From NCBI GenBank assembly GCA_900472575.1, contig UCIV01000010.1:124001-188000 (forward strand): 64,000 bases of DNA. Direction: 5' to 3'. Under the pieces are notes generated by a model. It was not told the DNA's origin. It worked only from the letters and a program-made list of their open reading frames with translations, and searched no databases. Position numbers and translations under genes: made by a program. The stretch comes from Hyphomicrobiales bacterium. Its GTDB lineage: Bacteria > Pseudomonadota > Alphaproteobacteria > Rhizobiales > Rhizobiaceae. Shown in pieces: positions 17,879 to 26,613 of the stretch (positions within the stretch are counted from its first letter, which is position 1; every line of letters starts with the position of its first letter).

Positions 17879-18765
17879 CGTGTGCTCCTTCCGATGGACT
17901 GGCTGATGCGGTTGGCCGACAGAACGACGGCAACGACGATCAGGCCGGGGGCGGCGGTCAGCCACCAGGCGGTTGCGAGGTAGTTGCGGCCTTCGGCAAT
18001 CAGCAGGCCCCATTCCGGCGTCGGCGGCGGTGCGCCATAGCCAAGGAAGCCGAGGGTGGAGATCTGCAGGATCGCCCAGCCGAACTGCACGGCGGTATAG
18101 GCTACGACCGAGGTCAGCGAATTGGGCAGGATATGCCGCCACAAAACCTTGCCGAACGTGCCGCCGCTTCCGAAGGCCGCCTCGACGAATTCGGCATTGC
18201 GCACGCGTACGACTTCCGACCGCATGAGGCGGGCGAAACCGGCAATTGCCGTTGCGCCGACGGCGATTGCTGCATTGAGCGTGCCGAAGCCGAGCAGGAT
18301 GATGATGCTGAGCGAAAGCAAGAGGGTCGGGATAGACAGGAGCACATCGACCAGCCGCATCAGGACTTCATCGACACGTCCGCGGACCGAACCTGCGATC
18401 AGGCCGAGCCCGCTGCCGACGACAAGCCCGACGCCGACGGCAGCAATGGCTCCCGAAAGCGAATGAACCGCGCCGTAGACGATGCGGGCGAAGAGATCGC
18501 GGCCAAGCGAATCCGTGCCCAGAATATGCAGGGCTGAGGGCGCCTTGAGCTGGCCGCCGGGCGTGCCCTGCAGCGGATCATAGCTGGTAAATACCCAAGG
18601 CACGGTTGCCCACAGAAGAACAAGGGCAAGCACCAGCCAGGCAAGCGCGAGACCATAAGGGAAGTTGCGCAGGACGCTCAGCACGTCGCGACGATTGCCG
18701 GGGCGGCTCGCGGTCTCGGCAGCCACCGTTGGAGTGAGGTGAACGAAAGTGTCGAGGCTGGTCAT
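17875..18765 (-). CDS. ABC transporter permease, DppC type
   Basis: 296 residues with the DppC motif LGTDSLGRDLFARIVYGA and the coupling loop EVVRVRNAEFVEAAFGSGGTF. The N-terminal 35 residues before the first helix form a cytoplasmic tail. It overlaps both neighbours by four bases, so permease, permease, ATPase and monooxygenase are translationally linked. With the DppB-like partner it forms the channel of the KPN_01854-type importer. Confidence 0.93.
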   Translation of the reverse strand: MTSLDTFVHLTPTVAAETASRPGNRRDVLSVLRNFPYGLALAWLVLALVLLWATVPWVFTSYDPLQGTPGGQLKAPSALHILGTDSLGRDLFARIVYGAVHSLSGAIAAVGVGLVVGSGLGLIAGSVRGRVDEVLMRLVDVLLSIPTLLLSLSIIILLGFGTLNAAIAVGATAIAGFARLMRSEVVRVRNAEFVEAAFGSGGTFGKVLWRHILPNSLTSVVAYTAVQFGWAILQISTLGFLGYGAPPPTPEWGLLIAEGRNYLATAWWLTAAPGLIVVAVVLSANRISQSIGRSTR

Positions 18766-19706
18766 GCTGCAGCTCCGTGTCCGTTTCTGAGGCGCGGGTC
18801 GAGCAGCGGATAGGCAAGATCGACCGCCAGATTGATGGTGACGAAGGCGGCGGCGGAGATGACGACGACCGCCTGAAGCACCGAGAGATCCTGATTGCCG
18901 ACAGCCTTTTCGGTCAGTCCGCCGATACCGTTGAGGCCGAAAACGGTTTCGGTGACGACCGCGCCGGCAATCAGTTCGCCGAAGAGCACGCCGGCGATCG
19001 TCAGCGTCGGGAGGATGGCGTTGCGGGCGACATGCCGCCAGAGCAGCCGTGTCTCGCTGGCGCCCTTGGCGCGGGCGACAGATACGAAAGGACGAGTGCG
19101 GATTTCATCGATATTGCGGATAAGGATCTGCGCCAGCGGCGCGGCGATCGGAACGGCAAGCGTTGCGACCGGCAGAACAAGGCTTTCCCACGGGCCGGGA
19201 TTGATGACCGACACCAGCCGGAAGCGAAAGGAGAATATCTGGATCAGCATGATCGCCAGCCAGAAGACCGGGACCGAGATGAACAGCGACGGCAGTGACT
19301 GGATGGCGTTTCTCAGCCACGCGAAAGGCGCCATCGAGGAGAGAAAGGCGATGAAGACGGCAAGCAGGGTCGCCGCAAGAAAGCCGAGGCCGGCAAGCTT
19401 AAATGTCGGTGGCAGGTTGGTGGCAAGCTGGGCTGAGACCGGAACGCCCGCCTGCAGCGAATAACCAAAATCGCCTTGCAGGAAATTGACGAGTGTGTGT
19501 CCGTATTGCACGACCACGCTGGAATCCACCGCATAGGCGGCGCGGATTTCCGCGACCTGATCGGCGCTCAGGCCGAATTCCGGATTGAGGAACTTGATCA
19601 GCACCGCATCGCCGGGCATGGCCTGCAGCAGGATGAAGGACAGCGTGAAGGCCGCCCAGAGAACGAGCAGCGCCTGGCTGATCCGTCCTATGACATATCG
19701 CGTCAT
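18762..19706 (-). CDS. ABC transporter permease, DppB type
   Basis: 314 residues starting MTRYVIGRISQALLVLWAAF, the conserved DppB/OppB first helix, with the motif RTRPFVSVARAKGASETRLL as the ATPase coupling loop. The ATG at 19706 follows GGAGATATGAA; an upstream in-frame start at 19751 would add a non-conserved 15 residues. It follows the binding-protein gene after an 80-base gap. Confidence 0.93.
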   Translation of the reverse strand: MTRYVIGRISQALLVLWAAFTLSFILLQAMPGDAVLIKFLNPEFGLSADQVAEIRAAYAVDSSVVVQYGHTLVNFLQGDFGYSLQAGVPVSAQLATNLPPTFKLAGLGFLAATLLAVFIAFLSSMAPFAWLRNAIQSLPSLFISVPVFWLAIMLIQIFSFRFRLVSVINPGPWESLVLPVATLAVPIAAPLAQILIRNIDEIRTRPFVSVARAKGASETRLLWRHVARNAILPTLTIAGVLFGELIAGAVVTETVFGLNGIGGLTEKAVGNQDLSVLQAVVVISAAAFVTINLAVDLAYPLLDPRLRNGHGAAA

Positions 19707-19786
19707 TTCATATCTCCAGCAAAGGGTGGATGGAGCCCTTAAGGCTGCCATCCGTGCGGCTTGGGAGGCCTGTTGGTTATCGGCGC

Positions 19787-21415
19787 TTACTTGTCGAGCC
19801 AGGTGCTATAGAAGGCCGGGCGACCGACCGCTTCGAAGGCGACGCCCTTGACATAGGGTGCTCCAGCGAAGGCCTGCGGCTCCTCGAAAATCGGAACGGC
19901 ATAGGCCTGATCGAGAACATAGGCCTGCGCATCCGCCACCGCCTTCAGGCGCTTTTCCCGATCCGGCTGCGAGGCGATTTCGTTCAGGATGGCGTTCAGC
20001 TTGTCGTCGGAGAAGGTCTTTACCTTGTCGCTGACGCCGCCCTTCTGCACCAGCACGTTGCGGTTGGTCGGATAATACTGGCTCTTGATCACGTCCGGAT
20101 CTGCACGGCCGACCATGGCGACGGCGACCGGCGTTTTCAGCGGATCGAGTTCATCGACCACTTTGCTGCCGGCGTCACCGGCCAACACGTTCAGCTTGAC
20201 GCCGAGTTTCGACCATTGCTGTGCAATCAGCTGCAGAACCGCACGGCTCTGCGGCTGTGGCAGCGATTCATAGGAAGTCAGGACGAGCTTCTGGCCATCC
20301 TTGGCGCGGATGCCGTCTGCACCGAGCTTGTAGCCGGCTTCGTCGAGCAGCGCTTCCGCCTTTTCCGGATCATAGCCGAGCTTGTCTTCCTGCGGTACGT
20401 AACCGATTGCGGTCGATGCGATGATCGAGGTCGCCTTCGGGTAGTTCTTCGAGAAGATCGTCGAGAGAATCTCGTCGCGGTTGACCGCGAGCGACAGCGC
20501 CTTGCGCACCTTGAGGTCTGCGACCAGTGGATTATCCGGGCGGAATACGATCGAGTTGTTCACGCCGCGCGTGCCGGGCGCATAGATGGTAAAACTCTGC
20601 GCCTCGACCTGGCCTTCGTCATAGGCCTGGATCTGACGAATGAAATCGGCCTGACCGGCGAGAAGAGCGCCGATACGCACGCTGTCTTCGGCGGTGATGA
20701 TGTAGTTGATCTCGTCGAGATAGGCGCGGCCCTGATGTTCGAGCTTCGCCGGTCCCCAGTTATAGTCCTCGCGAACCTTCAGATCGAGCGACTTGCCCAG
20801 CGTCTCGGCATTGACCACGAAGGGGCCGGAGCCGATGATCTTCGTTGCATCGCCAAGCTGCTCGAAGGGCAGCGCCAGGGTCGAGAGCGAGACGATGCCG
20901 GAGCCGATCACCGACGTGCCCTGCAGGAAGCCGGGGGAGGGCTTCTTGAAGGTGAACTTTACCGTCAGCGGATCGATGACTTCGCTACGCTCGTAATTGT
21001 TGACCACTTCGGAAACCGGCTGTTTCAACTCCTTGTTGCCGAGGCCGTAGGTGTCGAAGTTCTTCGCGACGGCTGCGGCATCAACCGGTGTGCCATCGGA
21101 GAAGGTGACGCCGGGACGGAGCTTGAACGTGTATTCGGTGGCGTTGTCGTTGACCGTCCAGGATTCCGCCAGCCAGGGCTCGATCTCCAGCGTCTTCGGG
21201 TTCTGGTAGGTCAGTTTGTCGGTGATCTGGTTGAGAATACCACCGTTGGGGTAAAAGCCGCCCGCCGGCGGGTAGAGATTGGTGTGGGCTTGCTGCTCAA
21301 GATAGACGAGCGTGCCGCCCTTGACCGGCGCGTCTGCCGCGAGGCTGGCCGTTGCAAGTGTCGTGGCAGCCAGCAATCCGAGGCTGAGAGAAAGAAGTTT
21401 CCGATAGCGCGTCAT
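19787..21415 (-). CDS. Family-5 substrate-binding protein, KPN_01854 family
   Basis: 542 residues with a Sec signal peptide (MTRYRKLLSLSLGLLAATTLATASLAADA, cleaved near residue 27). The SBP_bac_5 body is complete, including the segment TYQNPKTLEIEPWLAESW. From memory it matches the KPN_01854 binding-protein family (TIGR04028), which travels with the monooxygenase and AhpD-like genes found downstream here. The ligand is unknown. It is the first gene of the operon; a conserved promoter-proximal element lies 43-63 bases upstream. Confidence 0.92.
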   Translation of the reverse strand: MTRYRKLLSLSLGLLAATTLATASLAADAPVKGGTLVYLEQQAHTNLYPPAGGFYPNGGILNQITDKLTYQNPKTLEIEPWLAESWTVNDNATEYTFKLRPGVTFSDGTPVDAAAVAKNFDTYGLGNKELKQPVSEVVNNYERSEVIDPLTVKFTFKKPSPGFLQGTSVIGSGIVSLSTLALPFEQLGDATKIIGSGPFVVNAETLGKSLDLKVREDYNWGPAKLEHQGRAYLDEINYIITAEDSVRIGALLAGQADFIRQIQAYDEGQVEAQSFTIYAPGTRGVNNSIVFRPDNPLVADLKVRKALSLAVNRDEILSTIFSKNYPKATSIIASTAIGYVPQEDKLGYDPEKAEALLDEAGYKLGADGIRAKDGQKLVLTSYESLPQPQSRAVLQLIAQQWSKLGVKLNVLAGDAGSKVVDELDPLKTPVAVAMVGRADPDVIKSQYYPTNRNVLVQKGGVSDKVKTFSDDKLNAILNEIASQPDREKRLKAVADAQAYVLDQAYAVPIFEEPQAFAGAPYVKGVAFEAVGRPAFYSTWLDK

Positions 21416-21457
21416 AGGTCCGGTCTCGCGGTTGATCGATGACCATGAGCCTATCCA

Positions 21458-21478
21458 GTTGCTTCAGATTTCTATGGA
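21458..21478 (-). promoter_or_regulatory. Conserved upstream element, copy 1
   Basis: On the minus strand this reads TCCATAGAAATCTGAAGCAA and C, 42 bases before the binding-protein start. It matches two closer copies at 49445-49464 and 56176-56195 (consensus TCCATRGAAAAAGAAYRACC) if one base is inserted after GAAA. It is the weakest of the three copies. An operator or promoter element shared by the related operons is inferred. Confidence 0.45.
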
Positions 21479-21579
21479 TTTGCTATTCTATTTTGAAGGC
21501 AAGCGCGGAAGTTTCTTTGCTGTCTGGAGGCTGTTAGAACAATCGCATTCCGGTCTTGCTGCCGCTGCGTTACATCCAC

Positions 21580-22296
21580 TCAGGCGGACGCCGGACGAAA
21601 ATCCGCGGTGACGACGTGGCGATTGCCGGGATAGGTCATGCGCACCCAGGTCACCGCTCCCGATGTATTCCAGGTGCGGCGCTCGATGACGAGGCAGGCA
21701 TTTTTCGGGGTGAGATTGAGGAGCTTGTGTTCCTTGCGGTCGGCAGGCACGGCCTGGATGCGGTGCTGGGCGGTGATCCAGGGAATTTGCGAAGAGAGCC
21801 AGGGGCCGGGTGCGACCGAGATGAAATCGGTTTCGAGCGCGGCCGGTACGGTGACAAGATTGATTGCGCGCTCTTCGAGGCAGAACGGCTGGCCTGCGGC
21901 AAGATGCAGGCAGGTGACGAAGAGGACGTCGCCGGGCGTGCCGGTCGCAAACCATGCTAGCTCTTCCCCGATCGCCTTGCGGCGGGTGATCGACAACCGC
22001 TGATAGGAATATTCAAGGTTGAGGGAGCGCACCTCGTCGGCAATATCGTGGATCTCCAGCACGGCTGATTGTGCCTTGGGCTGGGATACGAAACTTCCGC
22101 CCTTCTTTCGGCGCTCGATCAGGCCAGCCTGTGCCAGTTGGCCCATCACCTTGTTCACAGTCATCCGCGAGACGTCGTAATGCGCGGCAAGATCGACCTC
22201 GAAAGGGATCCGGTGGCCGGGCGGCCATGTGCCGGAAACGATCTTTTCCTCGATATCCGCCAGAATCTTGCGGTGAAGGGTCAGGGTTTTGGAAAT
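21580..22296 (-). CDS. GntR/HutC-family regulator with UTRA domain; no canonical start codon
   Basis: A complete GntR winged helix is encoded (IVSGTWPPGHRIPFEVDL, then DVSRMTVNKVMGQLAQAGLI), followed by a UTRA effector domain (about residues 95-235). The first ATG in frame (22164) would delete most of the DNA-binding domain. Upstream to the in-frame stop at 22335-22333 there is no ATG, GTG or TTG. The ATT at 22296, with GGAGA eight bases upstream, gives 238 residues, the normal HutC length, so I propose it as the start. A GTG at 22338 is followed at once by TAG. It probably represses the operon starting 165 bases downstream. A sequencing or real frameshift is the alternative. Confidence 0.72.
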   Translation of the reverse strand: MSKTLTLHRKILADIEEKIVSGTWPPGHRIPFEVDLAAHYDVSRMTVNKVMGQLAQAGLIERRKKGGSFVSQPKAQSAVLEIHDIADEVRSLNLEYSYQRLSITRRKAIGEELAWFATGTPGDVLFVTCLHLAAGQPFCLEERAINLVTVPAALETDFISVAPGPWLSSQIPWITAQHRIQAVPADRKEHKLLNLTPKNACLVIERRTWNTSGAVTWVRMTYPGNRHVVTADFRPASA

Positions 22297-22797
22297 GCGG
22301 GCGGTCTCCGGTTGGGCAGTGTCGATGCAGGTCTACACTTCACGCCGAGCCCGTCAATCGCCGCTTATCTGCGCTCTCAACAGTTTCGGTTCGGGCGGCT
22401 TTGGATCTAGCGCCTTCTCCGGAGGTATAGGCGTTGGGAGACCATTTCGACACACCACTGTTTCACCATTCGGTCAACGCGCTCTCGTTGACAACCGAAG
22501 ATGAGCAAGTGATCCCGGTGGCTTATAAGGTCATCGGAGCCATTGAGGTAATGGGCGATAAAATCTCACCCGAGCACATTTCCGTTGCCGGCGGGTTAAG
22601 GTCAGTCTATCTGCGCCGCTTCGCTTTTAGATAAGCGCTCGGATGCGGATTTTTTCTGAATAAATTTCTTGGCCTGTTGCCCTATAAGTTGGGCAACGAA
22701 GTTTTGCTCACTGCGCCGTATTATTCTGCCGCTCGGGATGTCTCAGGTTACTAAACAACATCAGCGCCAGTGCAGTATTTTTTGCAATTGCGGCTTC
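22297..22797. other. Intergenic region between HutC-type and FCD-type regulator genes
   Basis: 501 bases with only short unsupported frames. It contains a 7-bp stem (GTTGCCC 22676-22682 with GGGCAAC 22691-22697) that may end the FCD regulator transcript, but without a T-tract on the minus strand. The part nearest 22297 should hold the promoter of the HutC-type regulator. I see no gene here. Confidence 0.4.
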
Positions 22798-23550
22798 TCA
22801 GTCATCTCTTGCCACATTGCTGAGCGGCGATGCGCCGCCATCCGCAAAGCCGCGATAGCGCAGATGGCTTCGGTTCAAGTGCGCCCGCATGGCCTCACGC
22901 GCCTTTTCCGGGCTTCCGGTGCTGATCGCCTCGCAAATTGCACGGTGTTCGACAACGGTGTTCTGCACATAGTCAGACGTTATGAGCGCAGGGTTCAGCT
23001 CTTTGGAAAAAGCGGGCTGCGGCAGGATCTGCAGGCTCATGAGGCTGAAGAATTCGATGAAGGCGCCGTTGTTGGTCGCTTCCGCAATGGAGCGGTGGAA
23101 GACGAAATCGAGATGATCGAGTGCAGCCTCGTCATCCAATGAAGCCTCGAACTGACGCGCGGCATTCCATATGTTCGATTCCTGCGCCCAAGAGCGCCGG
23201 ACGGCGGCGAGGCCTGCCGCATGCACCTCGAATGCCATCCTGAGTTCGAGAAGATCCATGAAGGATGTCTTGAGCCGAGATAAAGGGGCGAGGGCAACGT
23301 CAGCATCGAATGTGCCCGGGTCTTCGGCGCCGGCACGTGGGATATCGCGGACAAACACGCCGACGCCATGCCGTGCTTCGACGACACCTTCAGAACGCAG
23401 CGCCGAGACCGCCTCTCGGATAACGGTTCTGCTCACTCCGAATTGCTGTGACAGCTCGTTGAGTGAGCCGAGCTTTATGCCGGCCGAAAGCTGGTTGTCG
23501 CTGATATGCGTTTTCAGTGCCTGTATGGTTCGGCCCGTCAAAGTGTCCAA
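22798..23550 (-). CDS. FCD-domain GntR-family regulator (FadR subfamily)
   Basis: 250 residues: a GntR winged helix (LNELSQQFGVSRTVIREAVSALRSEGVV, about residues 29-56) and a C-terminal all-helical FCD domain with the Asp/His ligands in DFVFHRSIAEATNN and EHRAICEAI that bind metal and an organic acid. It is divergent from the RidA/importer/hydantoinase operon across 436 bases that hold two mirrored copies of an 11-bp sequence, so it most likely controls that operon and itself. Confidence 0.92.
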   Translation of the reverse strand: MDTLTGRTIQALKTHISDNQLSAGIKLGSLNELSQQFGVSRTVIREAVSALRSEGVVEARHGVGVFVRDIPRAGAEDPGTFDADVALAPLSRLKTSFMDLLELRMAFEVHAAGLAAVRRSWAQESNIWNAARQFEASLDDEAALDHLDFVFHRSIAEATNNGAFIEFFSLMSLQILPQPAFSKELNPALITSDYVQNTVVEHRAICEAISTGSPEKAREAMRAHLNRSHLRYRGFADGGASPLSNVARDD

Positions 23551-23622
23551 AAATCACCCGTCTTGTGAAGCGCTGGCGGTCTGCGCATGTCTTGATAAGC
23601 AGCAAGGTAGCACGACCTATCG

Positions 23623-23835
23623 TAGTGATGCTATCTCTTTAATACATCTTTTGTTTGATAGAGTGCGCACACTGGATTTTTCCGTGTGTTTCGATCCCTG
23701 CGATAGCAGTAAAAAGAATCCGAGAAATGCTTTAAATGATGCAATCTTTATGTCGTATTATCACGTCTAAATACATATAAATCAGATAGTTAGATTTGAT
23801 AAATCGCCTGAATTCACCAAGTGGTAGCATCACTA
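23623..23835. promoter_or_regulatory. Paired inverted operator-like sites between the FCD regulator and the RidA operon
   Basis: TAGTGATGCTA at 23623-23633 and its exact reverse complement TAGCATCACTA at 23825-23835 lie in the 436-base divergent intergenic region (23551-23986), which is otherwise AT-rich and without a convincing gene. Each copy has TAG-N5-CTA symmetry, like operators of FCD-type GntR repressors, and a related TAGCAC half lies at 23608. Binding by the adjacent regulator is inferred. Confidence 0.6.
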
Positions 23836-23986
23836 ATTTTCTTATTGACAAGAGATAGTATTTCAATAATCTCAAACCATAAGAAGTGAGCAGGCGATCA
23901 GCCAAGGCCATCAAGCCTATGACGACCTGCTCCGGGAACATGGTTGCGCTTCTGGCGCATCTTTAAAAATCGGATGGAAAGTCGCT

Positions 23987-24460
23987 ATGGGTGTCGTCTC
24001 CGCACGCCTCTCAGAGCTCGGTATCGTATTGCCTACGATTGCGCCAGCCTCTGGGAATTACATATCGCATCGCATCGTTGGGAGCCTTCTCTTCGTATCA
24101 GGTCAGATACCAAGGATCGATGGCGTCGAGCATTATGTCGGTGTCGTCGGCAAAGACCTCTTGCCCGAAGATGGCTACAAGGCTGCCCGGCTTTGCGCAC
24201 TGAATATCGTGGCACGCGTCAATGCGGCGCTGGAGGGAAATCTGGATCGTGTCGTTGCGTGCGTCCAGCTGCGCGGCTTCGTCAATGCACCGGCGGACTT
24301 CAAAGGACATCCCGCGGTCATCGATGGTGCGTCCGATCTTCTCGTCGAGATCTTTGGCGACAAGGGTCGCCATGTACGCACGGCGCTCGGTGCCGGTTCG
24401 CTGCCGCGCGGATCATCCGTCGAAGTCGATGCGATCTTCGAAATCGCACCTGAAGCCTGA
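23987..24460 (+). CDS. RidA (YjgF/YER057c/UK114) family protein
   Basis: 157 residues of the larger YjgF-like group: LFVSGQIPRIDG strand, then VACVQLRGFVNAPADFKGHP and a C-terminal VEVDAIFEIA. RidA proteins hydrolyse reactive enamine/imine intermediates made by PLP enzymes or amino-acid oxidases. The catalytic Arg expected before the C-terminal strands is not evident at the usual place (the region reads ARTAL-like VRTALGAGSLPRGSSVEVDA), so Arg in VRTA is the candidate. First gene of the importer operon; an aminotransferase ends the same operon, which fits an imine-clearing role. Confidence 0.88.
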   Translation: MGVVSARLSELGIVLPTIAPASGNYISHRIVGSLLFVSGQIPRIDGVEHYVGVVGKDLLPEDGYKAARLCALNIVARVNAALEGNLDRVVACVQLRGFVNAPADFKGHPAVIDGASDLLVEIFGDKGRHVRTALGAGSLPRGSSVEVDAIFEIAPEA

Positions 24461-24478
24461 CAAAAAGGGGAACTGGCC

Positions 24479-25234
24479 ATGAACGAGACCAGCATTTCGG
24501 AAAAAGCCATCTCCATGAGCGGCGTCAACAAGTGGTACGGCCACCTGCAGGTGCTGAAGGGGATCAACCTTGAAGTCGGGCGCGGCGAGCATATCGTGCT
24601 TTGCGGCCCATCCGGATCCGGTAAGTCGACGCTGATCCGCTGCATCAACCATCTGGAGGAAATCCAGGAAGGCAGCATCGCCGTCAACGGCACGACGCTC
24701 AGCCAGAAGGGCTCCAATGCCGACCACATCCGCCGCGATGTCGGCATGGTGTTCCAGCAGTTCAATCTCTTCCCGCATTTGACGGTATTGCAGAACTGCA
24801 TGCTGGCGCAGCGCCGCGTGCGCAAGGCTTCCGCAGCAGAGGCAAAGGACAAGGCGATGCGCCATCTGGAACGGGTGCATATTGCCGAGCAGGCACAGAA
24901 ATATCCCGCTCAGCTCTCCGGTGGCCAGCAGCAGCGCGTCGCAATCGCTCGGGCGCTTTGCATGGATCCACAGATCATGCTGTTCGATGAGCCGACATCG
25001 GCGCTCGATCCGGAAATGGTCAAGGAAGTGCTCGACACGATGATCTCGCTTGCAGACGATGGCATCACGATGATCTGCGTGACGCATGAAATGGGCTTTG
25101 CCCGCGCCGTGGCGCACCGCGTCATCTTCATGGATCGCGGAGAGATCATTGAAAGCGCCAAGCCGGATGTGTTCTTCAGCAATCCGAGCCATGAGCGTAC
25201 CAAGACCTTCCTCAGCCAGATCCTCAATCACTGA
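24479..25234 (+). CDS. Polar amino-acid ABC transporter ATP-binding protein (GlnQ/HisP type)
   Basis: 251 residues with Walker A GPSGSGKS (about 46-53), the Q-loop [16 protein letters not shown], signature LSGGQQQR, Walker B IMLFDEP and the switch His in [13 protein letters not shown]. These are the hallmarks of PAAT-family ATPases that import amino acids and opines. It starts 18 bases after the RidA stop behind GGGGAACTGGCC and works with the two permeases and binding protein that follow. Confidence 0.95.
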   Translation: MNETSISEKAISMSGVNKWYGHLQVLKGINLEVGRGEHIVLCGPSGSGKSTLIRCINHLEEIQEGSIAVNGTTLSQKGSNADHIRRDVGMVFQQFNLFPHLTVLQNCMLAQRRVRKASAAEAKDKAMRHLERVHIAEQAQKYPAQLSGGQQQRVAIARALCMDPQIMLFDEPTSALDPEMVKEVLDTMISLADDGITMICVTHEMGFARAVAHRVIFMDRGEIIESAKPDVFFSNPSHERTKTFLSQILNH

Positions 25235-25244
25235 GGGGCGGGTG

Positions 25245-25913
25245 ATGAATTACACATTCGACTTCGCCCCCGTGTTTGCCGCCTGGCCGTCGCTGGTCGA
25301 TGGCGTGATCGGTACTCTGAAGATGTCGTCGCTATCGATGATCTTCGGCCTGTCGCTCGGCATCGTCTTCATGATGATGCGGATGAGCAAGAAGCCGGCG
25401 CTGAAAGCAATCGCCGTCGGCTACATCGAGATGATCCGCAACACGCCGATCCTCGTGCAGGTGTTCTTCGTCTTCTTCGGCATGCCGGCGATCGGCATTC
25501 GCCTGAGCGGCGAACAGGCCGCAATCCTTGCAATGACGCTCAACTGTGCGGCCTATGCGGCCGAGATCGTCCGCGGCGGCGTCCAGTCCATTCGCCCCGG
25601 CCAGATCGAGGCGGGTAGGGCGCTCGGCATGCATGCGGTCGACATCTACCGCTTCATCGTGTTTCGCCCGGCGATCCGCGCTGTCTATCCGGCTCTGTGC
25701 AGCCAGTTCATCCTCATGATGTTGAACTCCAGCCTGATGTCATCGGTTTCCGCCGAAGAACTGACCTATTTCGCGCAGACGCTCGATGCCCAGACATTCC
25801 GCAGCTTCGAGATCTATCTGACGCTCGGCGTCATATACCTGGCGCTGTCGCAGTTCTTCTCCATCGCTCTCGGCGTGATCGGCCGGGTCTATTTCTCCTA
25901 TCCGGCAAAGTGA
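25245..25913 (+). CDS. Polar amino-acid ABC transporter permease
   Basis: 222 residues of the His/Glu/Gln/Arg/opine permease family (HisMQ type): MIRNTPILVQVFFVFFG helix and the EAA loop GGVQSIRPGQIEAGRALGM. The frame stays open upstream into the ATPase gene (to 25086), but the ATG at 25245, behind GAGGGGCGGG and 10 bases after the ATPase stop, gives the family length and N-terminus. Several membrane helices are visible. Confidence 0.94.
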   Translation: MNYTFDFAPVFAAWPSLVDGVIGTLKMSSLSMIFGLSLGIVFMMMRMSKKPALKAIAVGYIEMIRNTPILVQVFFVFFGMPAIGIRLSGEQAAILAMTLNCAAYAAEIVRGGVQSIRPGQIEAGRALGMHAVDIYRFIVFRPAIRAVYPALCSQFILMMLNSSLMSSVSAEELTYFAQTLDAQTFRSFEIYLTLGVIYLALSQFFSIALGVIGRVYFSYPAK

Positions 25914-25922
25914 GGCAGCGAG

Positions 25923-26573
25923 ATGATCCGTCAATTCGGTTGGGGTGAGTTCCTCTTTCTGCTCGAAGGCGCACGCTGGACGGTTGTCCTGTCGCTGCTT
26001 GCCTTCACCCTCGGCGGCGCGCTCGGGCTTGCCGTGGCACTCGGGCGAACCAGCAAATGGGGCTGGCTGCGCATCCTGATGGCGACCTATATCCAGATCT
26101 TTCAGGGCACGCCGCTGCTGATCCAGCTCTTCTTCGTCTATTTCGGCCTGCCGCTTCTGGGGCTCAAAGTGGATATCTGGGTGGCGCTGACGATCGGCCT
26201 GTCCTTGCACACGAGCGCCTTTCTCGGCGAAATCTGGCGCGGCAGCATCCAGGCGGTGCCGGATGGTCAAAGCGAAGCGGCGCGAGCGCTCGGCATCGGC
26301 TACATGCACCGGATGATCGATGTGGTCCTGCCGCAAGCCTTCCGCATCGGCTTGCCGGCGACCATCAGCTTCCTCGTAAACCTGATCAAGGGCACGGCGC
26401 TCGCCGCCCTGCTTGGCCTCACCGAGCTTACCCGATCGGGGCAGCTGATGGCCAACATCACCTTTCAGCCGCTGCAGGTCTATGGGGCGGTCGCACTGAT
26501 CTACTTCATCATCTGCGTACCCCTGACCTATTGCAGCGCAAAGATCGAAAGGCGCCTCAACGCCGCTCGGTAA
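25923..26573 (+). CDS. Polar amino-acid ABC transporter permease, second subunit
   Basis: 216 residues, same family as its neighbour: IFQGTPLLIQLFFVYFG helix and the loop GSIQAVPDGQSEAARALGI, with helices throughout. It starts nine bases after the previous stop. Two permeases in tandem form the heterodimeric channel usual for this importer class. Confidence 0.94.
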   Translation: MIRQFGWGEFLFLLEGARWTVVLSLLAFTLGGALGLAVALGRTSKWGWLRILMATYIQIFQGTPLLIQLFFVYFGLPLLGLKVDIWVALTIGLSLHTSAFLGEIWRGSIQAVPDGQSEAARALGIGYMHRMIDVVLPQAFRIGLPATISFLVNLIKGTALAALLGLTELTRSGQLMANITFQPLQVYGAVALIYFIICVPLTYCSAKIERRLNAAR

Positions 26574-26613
26574 AACAAGAACGCATGAAAAGAAACCAAC
26601 CAGAGGTGACCAC

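Noticed and set aside
16934-17983. 349-codon plus-strand frame opposite the fused ATPase
   Set aside because: No recognisable motifs, while the opposite strand encodes intact Walker motifs.
17879-18142. N-terminal extension of the fused ATPase into the permease gene
   Set aside because: Arg/Pro-rich translation of the overlapping permease; the ATGA junction at 17875-17878 is the normal coupling signal.
19730-21442. 570-codon plus-strand frame opposite the binding-protein gene
   Set aside because: It is fully antisense to a clear binding protein with signal peptide and family motifs; the frame is open only because of the high GC and codon bias of the real gene.
22676-22697. Hairpin as terminator for the FCD regulator gene
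   Set aside because: Only 7 bp, 100 bases downstream of the stop and without a T-tract on the minus strand.
23732-23941. 69-codon minus-strand frame in the AT-rich region before RidA
   Set aside because: Lies in a regulatory region, has no ribosome site I trust and becomes low-complexity at its C-terminus.
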